This document shows positions 1-5,968 of a DNA stretch of 5,968 nt, in pieces. A program made the translations under genes and the position numbers. Positions within the stretch are counted from its first letter, which is position 1. Every line of letters begins with the position of its first letter. The stretch is from Planctomycetota bacterium (lineage in GTDB: Bacteria; Planctomycetota; Brocadiia; SM23-32). The DNA lies in assembly GCA_030604585.1 (NCBI GenBank), contig JAUVVP010000150.1:1-5968 (forward strand). Direction: 5' to 3'. The notes beneath the pieces are model-generated. The model saw only the letters and a program-made list of their open reading frames with translations. It was not told the DNA's origin and did not search any database.

Positions 1-1007
1 ATGGTCCCGTCCACCGCCTCGCAATGGAACGCACGGACCTGATGCCCATGGCCGGCTCGCCGTTCCACCTGCATCTGGGGTCCCGGGAGGACGCAGTCAC
101 CAAAACGGCTGAGAGGCCCACCCATTCCGACGAGTGGGTGGACGTGGTCACCAACGTCAACACCCCTGAGGGCAGGCTCAGCAGCGTTTACAGGAAGAGC
201 ACGGCGGGCAAGCCCGGCTACGACATGGAACACCTGCTTAAGGACCCGGGCGACATCAAGAAGCTGCTGTCAGTGCCCTACGAGCCGTTCGCATTCTCCG
301 CCGGGTCTTTCCGGGCAGCGGAAGATGCGGTGGGTGAGCGGGGCCTGACCATCTTCGCGCTCGACCACGCAATGTACGGCTTACAGCGCCTCATCGGCTC
401 GCAGAACTTCGCCCTGTGGAGCATTGACTGCCGGGACCTGTTGCTGGAGGCGATACGGACCTTCTCGGCACGCATCGTTGAAGAGGCCACCCGCGCCCTG
501 GATGCCGGGATAGCGGGCGTGTTCGGATGGGTCGGACCCGAGCTGTGCATTCCCCCCCTGATGTCGGTCAGGGACTTCGATGAGTTTGTATTCCAGTTCG
601 ACAAGCCCCTGGTGGATCTGATCCACGATCGAGGGGGGCGAGTGTGGGTGCACTGCCACGGGGACATGGGGCCCGTTCTGGACAGGTTCGTCGAGATGGG
701 CGTAGACGTGCTCAACCCGCTCGAGCCTCCTCCGGTCAGCAGCCTTACTTTGGCGGGGGCTTTCGAGTGCGTTGGAGACGGACTGGGGCTGGAAGGCAAC
801 ATCGAGGTCCATGAGCTGATGGTGGCTTCCCCGGGGAGAGTACGGGAGCTCGTTCGGGAGGCCATGGACGCCGGCCGCGGGAAGAGGTTCATCCTGTGCC
901 CGACAGCCGGCTACATGGAGTGGCCGGACCCGGAGCGCGGGCACATCGAGAACCTGCTTGTCTACATTGAGGAAGGCTGTCGGTGCGTCAGGGAGCAAGC
1001 TGGTTGA
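1..1007 (+). CDS. Uroporphyrinogen decarboxylase-family protein (methyltransferase-like), 5' end missing
   Basis: This gene encodes the C-terminal part of a URO-D superfamily TIM barrel, the fold shared by haem-pathway URO-D and the MtaA/MtbA/CmuA corrinoid methyltransferases. The frame is open from base 3, before the first ATG at 24, and the protein lacks the usual N-terminal strand, so the true start probably lies left of the window. Counted from ATG 24 (327 residues), an HCHG motif sits at 210-213, at the end of a barrel strand where MtaA-type enzymes carry a zinc-binding His-x-Cys. It is followed by NPLEPPP (231-237), EGNIEV (257-262) and FILCPTAG (289-296). These resemble the divergent paralogues common in uncultivated bacteria rather than true HemE, whose N-terminal signature cannot be seen here. 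Cys292 could be a further metal ligand. A methyl-transfer or demethylation role is inferred from the family. The substrate is unknown and no corrinoid protein is adjacent. Family assignment is firm; function is not. Confidence 0.82.
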   Translation, partial: GPVHRLAMERTDLMPMAGSPFHLHLGSREDAVTKTAERPTHSDEWVDVVTNVNTPEGRLSSVYRKSTAGKPGYDMEHLLKDPGDIKKLLSVPYEPFAFSAGSFRAAEDAVGERGLTIFALDHAMYGLQRLIGSQNFALWSIDCRDLLLEAIRTFSARIVEEATRALDAGIAGVFGWVGPELCIPPLMSVRDFDEFVFQFDKPLVDLIHDRGGRVWVHCHGDMGPVLDRFVEMGVDVLNPLEPPPVSSLTLAGAFECVGDGLGLEGNIEVHELMVASPGRVRELVREAMDAGRGKRFILCPTAGYMEWPDPERGHIENLLVYIEEGCRCVREQAG

Positions 1008-1104
1008 CAGCGGGATGTCAGGATCGATACGACTGGGACGCCACGGGCGCGGGCGCCGCAAGTGGGAGCAGGTCACACAGAGTCACGGCAGCAGGTTGTG
1101 CGAC

Positions 1105-1263
1105 ATGGACACCAACGTTGTAGTCGGATGTGTGATCATTGCAGGGGCATTGGCTCTGCTGACGTTCCTCGTTCTGTGGAGTCGGCGGTCCATCGGCCGC
1201 ATAGCCCGAAACGGCTACGGCTCCGCTCGTGAGCTGCGCGGGGAAGTGCGCGATGACAGATAG
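1105..1263 (+). CDS. Small single-pass membrane protein upstream of the permease
   Basis: This is a hypothetical protein of 52 residues starting at ATG 1105. Residues 5-26 (VVVGCV to LVLW) form one clear hydrophobic segment. A basic stretch (RRSIGRIARNGYGSAR) and a charged tail follow, so the positive-inside rule places the C-terminus in the cytoplasm. The open frame extends upstream to an ATG at 958, but that would overlap the URO-D gene by 50 bases and add a polar, arginine-rich leader, so 1105 is preferred. Its ribosome-binding site is weak (AGCAGG at 1090-1095). The stop codon lies inside the permease start (ATGACAGATAG), an 11-base overlap typical of translational coupling. A role as an accessory subunit of the permease is inferred from this arrangement alone. 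I recognise no family, and the frame could be non-coding; the hydrophobic segment followed by basic residues argues for a real gene. Confidence 0.5.
   Translation: MDTNVVVGCVIIAGALALLTFLVLWSRRSIGRIARNGYGSARELRGEVRDDR
1240..1246 (+). promoter_or_regulatory. Ribosome-binding site for the permease
   Basis: GGGGAAG lies 6 bases before ATG 1253 and fits a Shine-Dalgarno site. It supports 1253 as the permease start over the upstream in-frame ATG at 1229, which would add an eight-residue leader (MSCAGKCA) unlike the family. The site lies inside the coding region of the small membrane protein. Confidence 0.45.
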
Positions 1264-3517
1264 GGGCCCGGTCTCATCAGAGCTTTCGCGCGAGCTTACC
1301 CTGTTCCAGATCACCATGATGGGAATAGGGATGATGATCGGGGCGGGCGTTTTCCTGGGTGTGGGCAATGCCATCCATGTGGTCGGACCGGGCGGCGTTC
1401 TTCTGACCTTCGCGCTGAACGGGGTGATTGCCATATTCACGGCGATGTCCTACGCCGAGCTCAGCTCGGCCATTCCGAGGGCCGGCGGCGCATACAACTT
1501 CGCTCGCATCGCGTTCGGACGCGGTACCAGCTTCCTGGCGGGATGGATAGAGTGGTTCGCCGCGAGTGTGGCCGGAAGCATGTACGCGCTGGTGCTTGCC
1601 ATCTACACCGTGCGCTATCTTCAGGGCCTCGGCCTCCTCGCGTGGGCAGACGGCCATCTGCCCCTCGTGGAGAAGGTAGTGGCAGTGCTGGCGGCAAGTG
1701 CCTTCCTGTACATCAACTACAGGGGCGTGTCGGCAACGGGAAGGATCGGCGCTTTCTTCGCACTGGGGCAGACACTGTTTCTTGCACTCATAGGGCTCGT
1801 GGGCATCATTGTGGTCGCACGAGACCCCTCCCGCCTCCAGAACTTCAAGCCGTTTCTGCCCGCAGGCTGGTCAAAGCTGCTGGTCACAATGGGCTTCACA
1901 TACGTGGCTTTCGAGGGGTTTGAGGTAATCGCTCAGACAGGCGACGAAGCCGTAGATCCGAAGCGGAACATCCCTAAGGCCATGTTGTACTCCGTTTACG
2001 TTGTCACGATCACGTATGTGGTAGTCGCGTTTGCCACGGTGGTCGCGGTGAAGGCAGGATCACCGGGCGTGGAAGGGGCGCCCTGGAGATGGATCGGCGC
2101 GTTCAGGGAGAGGGGATTCGGAGAGGCCGTTTCCCGCTTGATGCCGATGGGGAACCTGCTGCTGACCCTGGCAGTTATCTTCGCGGCGACGTCCGCTCTG
2201 AACGCCACCCTGTTCTCGGCCGCGCGGGTGTCGTTTGCCCTCGGCCGAGATCGCCTGCTGCCGGCTGTGCTGGCGAAGACATCCAAGAGGCGAAAGACCC
2301 CCCTGGTGGCACTGTTCTTCACGGGGGTGATCGTGCTGGTTGTGGCCACGTGTCTTCCGACGATGGACGTGGCTTCGAGCGCAAGCATGATGTTCCTGCT
2401 GCTGTTCTTCCTGGTGAACCTGAGCGTGATCAAGATTCGGCGGAACATGGGAGACGAGCTGAAGTACGGCTTCCTCATGCCTTTGTTCCCGCTTTTTCCA
2501 ATCGCTGCCATCCTGTGCCAGGCGCTGCTTGCCGGCTGGCTTGTGCACATGAGCGTGATCGCGTGGATTATCGCTCCGGCATGGATCCTCGCGGGCGTTG
2601 CTGTCTACCGCTTCTATGGCAAGTCTCACGCCGTGGGGACAGAGGATGAGATACTGGTGCTGGAAGAGGAAAGAGCGCCGCCGGGCGAAGAGTACCGCGT
2701 GATGGTCGCCGTGGAGAACGCGGAGGACGCGATCATGCTGGCGCGCAACGCGTATAAGCTGTGCGCTGCAAGGCAGGCGAGGGTTGAACTCCTGCACATG
2801 GTCCCGATCCCCGACCAGGTTTCGCTGGCAGATGCAGAGCGCTATGCGATGGGAGGCAAGGAGGGCATTGTAGAGGCGGCACTTTACCTGGCGCGTCCCT
2901 TCCCGCTCAGCACGAGCTTGCGGTACTGCCGCAACATTGCCCGAGGCATCGTGACTGCGGCAAGGGAGAAGAAGATCGACATGCTCCTCATGGGATGGCA
3001 CGGAGAACACAGAGCGCACCTGTTCACCCTGGGCAGTACGGTTGATCCGGTCGCTGAGCGTGCGCCCTGCAATGTCGTGATACTGAAAGAGTGCGGAGGG
3101 AACCGGCAGTTCAAGCGGGTCCTCGTGCCGGTTGCCGGCGGTAGGAACGCGGCCTTCGCCCTGGATGTGGCAAGCATTCTAACGGACAAGGACGAGGGTG
3201 AAATGGTCGTTTTCAGCGTTGCGACTGGCGGCAGGCGTTTTGACGTCAAGGAGTTCGTGGAAGGTCATCGAGGTAGCCTGCATGGCACCCGCCAGAGGGT
3301 CCGCACGAAAACGGCCGTCGCCCGTAGCGTGGCTGAGGCCATCCTCGAGGAGGCGGAGGAGTACGATTTGGTGGTGCTGGGCTGGACGGCCAGGCCTCGC
3401 CTTCATCAGCTCGCCGGAAGGTCCGTCCCGGTAATCGTCGCGCGGGCATGTAAGAAGCCCCTTATCATGGTCAAGGCCTCAGGCGGTTTGACGTCCTGGA
3501 TCGCCCGATGGGTTTAG
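1253..3517 (+). CDS. APC-superfamily amino acid permease with two C-terminal universal stress protein domains
   Basis: This is a 754-residue inner-membrane transporter of the amino acid-polyamine-organocation type. Residues about 15-455 hold roughly twelve hydrophobic segments. The first contains GIGMMIGAGVF (24-34), the unwound substrate-binding stretch typical of APC permeases. YAELSSAIPRAGGAYNFAR (67-85) after TM2 and GDEAVDPKRNIPKA (230-243) in the loop after TM6 are also family hallmarks. Two cytoplasmic USP domains follow a charged linker (456-480). USP1 (about 481-612) keeps the ATP-binding signature G-2x-G-9x-G-S at G581, G584, G594 and S595. USP2 (about 620-742) has GWTA at 710-713 and GRS at 722-724, so the second glycine is alanine and the spacing is one residue short; it probably binds nucleotide poorly. 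The fused USP domains probably gate uptake according to nucleotide state. The substrate cannot be read from sequence; amino acids or polyamines are the family default. The upstream small membrane protein gene overlaps its start. Confidence 0.93.
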   Translation: MTDRGPVSSELSRELTLFQITMMGIGMMIGAGVFLGVGNAIHVVGPGGVLLTFALNGVIAIFTAMSYAELSSAIPRAGGAYNFARIAFGRGTSFLAGWIEWFAASVAGSMYALVLAIYTVRYLQGLGLLAWADGHLPLVEKVVAVLAASAFLYINYRGVSATGRIGAFFALGQTLFLALIGLVGIIVVARDPSRLQNFKPFLPAGWSKLLVTMGFTYVAFEGFEVIAQTGDEAVDPKRNIPKAMLYSVYVVTITYVVVAFATVVAVKAGSPGVEGAPWRWIGAFRERGFGEAVSRLMPMGNLLLTLAVIFAATSALNATLFSAARVSFALGRDRLLPAVLAKTSKRRKTPLVALFFTGVIVLVVATCLPTMDVASSASMMFLLLFFLVNLSVIKIRRNMGDELKYGFLMPLFPLFPIAAILCQALLAGWLVHMSVIAWIIAPAWILAGVAVYRFYGKSHAVGTEDEILVLEEERAPPGEEYRVMVAVENAEDAIMLARNAYKLCAARQARVELLHMVPIPDQVSLADAERYAMGGKEGIVEAALYLARPFPLSTSLRYCRNIARGIVTAAREKKIDMLLMGWHGEHRAHLFTLGSTVDPVAERAPCNVVILKECGGNRQFKRVLVPVAGGRNAAFALDVASILTDKDEGEMVVFSVATGGRRFDVKEFVEGHRGSLHGTRQRVRTKTAVARSVAEAILEEAEEYDLVVLGWTARPRLHQLAGRSVPVIVARACKKPLIMVKASGGLTSWIARWV

Positions 3518-3540
3518 GGGGGGGCGAGCTGTACCTGTAC

Positions 3541-3576
3541 CCGGCTCGGAAGCGCGTGCCGTTCGCGGCGAGCCGG
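3541..3576. terminator. Stem-loop in the convergent spacer, possible bidirectional terminator
   Basis: CCGGCTCG (3541-3548) pairs perfectly with CGAGCCGG (3569-3576), and an inner CGCG/CGCG pair (3553-3556 with 3564-3567) shortens the loop to 7 bases. It lies in the 69 bases between the converging stop codons of the permease and proS, where a shared terminator is expected. No run of T follows on either strand, so it is not a classical intrinsic terminator; it could work with Rho or simply protect 3' ends. Part of its strength reflects the high GC content. Confidence 0.3.
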
Positions 3577-3586
3577 CGGCGCAGCA

Positions 3587-5029
<1,443 letters not shown>

Positions 5030-5494
5030 TCAGGTTAGCGGGTATTCGGCCGAACGATCCTCGCGCATGACCTCGCGGGAAGGCTGAAGTATGAAGGATG
5101 AAGTGTGAAGGCTGAAGGGCTGCTCGTCCTTTTTCTTCGCCCGCACGATGATGGTCGTGATGATCGCGACAAGCTCGTCCGTTTCGTGGATGAGGGGGTC
5201 GAGACGACACCCACCCACAATCTCAGATTTTTCCAGGAGGCGCAGCCAGTAGAGGGACTCTCGGGCTTCCTTCTGAGCCAGGCTGTACTTATGGATGAAG
5301 TCCGCCTTACTCTCAGCGGACTGCGCCTCGGCCACGTTGGCGCCTATGGAAGTCGCCGAGCGAAGGTACTGTTTGGCAATAACCAGCCCGGCCGAGTCCC
5401 GCAGGTCCGCCAAAGCCCGATAGAGCCTGATAGCACGCAGGGAATACTCCAACGTGCGCTCGCCAATGTCCCGGACGGGCTCTTGGCCCTTCAT
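5030..5494 (-). CDS. Four-helix-bundle protein, 23S rRNA intervening-sequence (S23/IVP) family
   Basis: This is a small, entirely helical protein of the family first known from open reading frames inside intervening sequences of 23S rRNA genes and related to the Avd accessory protein of diversity-generating retroelements. The family motifs are clear: RDIGERTLEYSLRAIRLYRAL at the start, QYLRSATSIGANVAEAQSAE (about 42-61) and KADFIHKYSLAQKEARES (about 63-80), then YWLRLLEKSEI. The start at 5494 (154 residues) is preferred because GAAGGG lies 6 bases upstream and the length before the first helix is normal. The in-frame ATG at 5515 would add seven residues encoded by the repeat. The family core ends near RAKKK (118-122). 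The last 32 residues look unrelated to it, and residues about 127-139 are translated from the left terminal repeat. The gene fills a repeat-bounded cassette 12 bases upstream of proS. The biochemical role is not known; RNA or protein binding is the usual proposal. Confidence 0.9.
   Translation of the reverse strand: MKGQEPVRDIGERTLEYSLRAIRLYRALADLRDSAGLVIAKQYLRSATSIGANVAEAQSAESKADFIHKYSLAQKEARESLYWLRLLEKSEIVGGCRLDPLIHETDELVAIITTIIVRAKKKDEQPFSLHTSSFILQPSREVMREDRSAEYPLT
5076..5117. repeat. Left 7-base repeat array of the cassette (NNTGAAG units)
   Basis: On the + strand, five tandem 7-base units of consensus NNTGAAG run without interruption from 5083 to 5117, and a degenerate sixth (CGGGAAG) precedes them at 5076. 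The array contains the left terminal inverted repeat (5080-5102). Read on the - strand it is translated as part of the C-terminal tail of the four-helix-bundle protein. Confidence 0.85.
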
Positions 5495-5533
5495 CCTCCA
5501 CCCTTCATGTTTCATCCTTCATACTTCTGCCTT
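5080..5533. mobile_element. Putative 454-base cassette with terminal inverted repeats carrying the four-helix-bundle gene
   Basis: Positions 5080-5102 and the reverse complement of 5511-5533 match at 22 of 23 bases; the shared core is GAAGTATGAAGGATGAA. The repeats point toward each other and enclose almost exactly one gene. The repeat arms supply the translation start region and part of the tail of the four-helix-bundle gene, and the array outside the right arm supplies the stop codon of the upstream gene. IVS elements in 23S rRNA genes carry the same protein family between complementary ends, so a related mobile or RNA-excised unit is plausible. No transposase is encoded, and no target-site duplication is visible in the 9-10 bases outside the arms. 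Mobility is therefore inferred; the inverted repeats themselves are directly visible. Confidence 0.55.
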
Positions 5534-5542
5534 CTGCCTTCA
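5489..5542. repeat. Right 7-base repeat array of the cassette (NNTGAAG units, inverted)
   Basis: Read on the - strand from 5542, a partial unit (TGAAG) is followed by seven 7-base units matching NNTGAAG closely or exactly, ending at 5489. Two identical GCAGAAG units stand side by side at 5537-5524. The array includes the right terminal inverted repeat. Its outermost TGA (5542-5540) is the stop codon of the isomerase gene, and both candidate start codons of the four-helix-bundle gene (5515, 5494) lie in units reading GATGAAA and GATGAAG. Confidence 0.85.
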
Positions 5543-5968
5543 GGCGATGCCCAGCGTCGCCTTGATGTCGCGCAGCAACTCTAGGCCCGCCTTGATGTCG
5601 GCTATCTGCCGCTCGCCGCTGACCTCTCGCTCGATGGTCAGCGGGCCGGTGTAGCCCAGCTCGTCCAGCGTGGCGACGAACTTCTCGATGTTGACGTCGC
5701 CCTGGCCGAGCGGCACCTCCAGGCCCCATTCCTCGCCTGGTTTCTCGCTCCAGGTGCCGTCCTTGCAGTGGCAGCTTTTCACATGCTTGCCCACCCGCCG
5801 CAGGGCCTCCAGCGGCTCGCCGCTGCCGTACATGATCATGTTGGCAGGGTCGAAGTTCACGCCCAGGTTGTCGCGGTTCACCGTCTCGAGCACGTGGAAC
5901 AGCGTGTCGGCGGTCTCCTGGCCGGTCTCAAGGTTCATGGTCAGCCCGAGCCCGGCGCAGTGCTCGGC
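5540..5968 (-). CDS. Sugar phosphate isomerase/epimerase (xylose isomerase-like TIM barrel), N-terminus outside window
   Basis: This is the C-terminal 142 residues of an AP-endonuclease-2/xylose-isomerase-like TIM barrel. The frame stays open from the right edge, and the internal ATG at 5938 falls inside a conserved strand, so the gene continues beyond the window. Visible candidate metal-site residues, counted from the edge, are E14 in MNLETG, D40 in NFDPAN, H67 in KSCHCKDG and E113 in TIERE. They occur in the order expected for the divalent-metal site of D-tagatose/L-ribulose 3-epimerase-like enzymes. The GVNFDPANMIMYG and EVPLGQGDV segments are typical of the family. It probably interconverts or processes a sugar or inositol derivative; the exact substrate cannot be told. 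The stop codon TGA falls on the first unit of the downstream repeat array, so the last residues may have been altered by the cassette. It may be cotranscribed with the downstream four-helix-bundle gene and proS. Confidence 0.9.
   Translation of the reverse strand, partial: AEHCAGLGLTMNLETGQETADTLFHVLETVNRDNLGVNFDPANMIMYGSGEPLEALRRVGKHVKSCHCKDGTWSEKPGEEWGLEVPLGQGDVNIEKFVATLDELGYTGPLTIEREVSGERQIADIKAGLELLRDIKATLGIA

Noticed and set aside
1046..1057. GGCGC/GCGCC inverted repeat between the URO-D gene and the small membrane protein gene
   Set aside because: The loop would be only 2 bases, too tight for a stable hairpin, and no T-run follows.
278..1076. Long - strand frames opposite the URO-D gene (278-892, 381-1076)
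   Set aside because: They are rich in Arg, Ser and Pro, show no family motif, and lie wholly or mostly antisense to a clearly conserved protein; they are GC-driven shadows.
2060..3019. 319-residue - strand frame inside the permease
   Set aside because: Composition is dominated by His, Arg and Gln with no hydrophobic or domain pattern, while the + strand frame is plainly a permease with USP domains.
3518..3586. Apparent change in codon preference across the convergent junction (more AGG and CGA arginine codons to the left, mostly CGC and CGG to the right)
   Set aside because: Judged by eye only, without counts, and proS itself has a patch near 4555-4605 with mixed codons; too weak to claim transfer or a misjoin.
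5045..5054. Perfect 10-base palindrome TTCGGCCGAA upstream of proS
   Set aside because: A single short GC-rich palindrome is expected by chance in DNA like this and has no partner site or recognised operator match.
5071..5543. Target-site duplication flanking the cassette
   Set aside because: The bases just outside the two arms (5071-5079 and 5534-5543) share no direct repeat, and the right side is further array; no duplication can be claimed.
5105..5584. + strand frame across the four-helix-bundle cassette
   Set aside because: It starts in the left repeat and ends beyond the right one, but the - strand frame carries the family motifs and this one does not.

Overview
This 5,968-base window is GC-rich, chromosomal-looking bacterial DNA with compact gene spacing. 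The combination of an uroporphyrinogen-decarboxylase-like methyltransferase paralogue, a sugar-isomerase-type TIM barrel, a prolyl-tRNA synthetase of the archaeal/eukaryotic-like class, and a 23S-rRNA-intervening-sequence (IVS) type four-helix-bundle gene edged by short GAAG-rich repeats suggests an uncultivated lineage of the Planctomycetota / Armatimonadota / Hydrogenedentota kind. That placement is an impression from gene types, not a phylogenetic result. No rRNA, tRNA, CRISPR array or transposase was seen.

Left half, + strand: the 3' part of an uroporphyrinogen decarboxylase (URO-D)-family gene (1-1007) runs in from the left edge. After 97 bases comes a small gene for a 52-residue single-pass membrane protein (1105-1263). 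Its end overlaps by 11 bases the start of a 754-residue APC-superfamily permease (1253-3517), which carries two universal-stress-protein (USP) domains fused behind twelve membrane segments. The overlap suggests that small protein and permease are translated together. The first USP domain keeps the complete ATP-binding signature, while the second has a degenerate one, so the permease is probably controlled by nucleotide state.

Right half, - strand: three genes read leftward and converge on the permease across a 69-base spacer with a weak stem-loop. In transcription order they are a sugar phosphate isomerase/epimerase cut by the right edge (5968-5540), a four-helix-bundle protein gene (5494-5030), and proS (5017-3587). 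The genes lie close together and could be one transcript, although nothing links their functions.

The most interesting structure is around the four-helix-bundle gene. It is enclosed by near-perfect terminal inverted repeats (5080-5102 and 5511-5533, 22 of 23 positions matching). Each repeat sits in a longer array of 7-base units of consensus NNTGAAG. The repeats appear to supply the stop codon of the upstream isomerase gene, the translation start region of the four-helix-bundle gene and about thirteen codons of its C-terminal tail. This looks like a roughly 0.45-kb mobile or RNA-processed cassette inserted between two housekeeping-type genes, reminiscent of the IVS elements of 23S rRNA genes but outside any rRNA gene.
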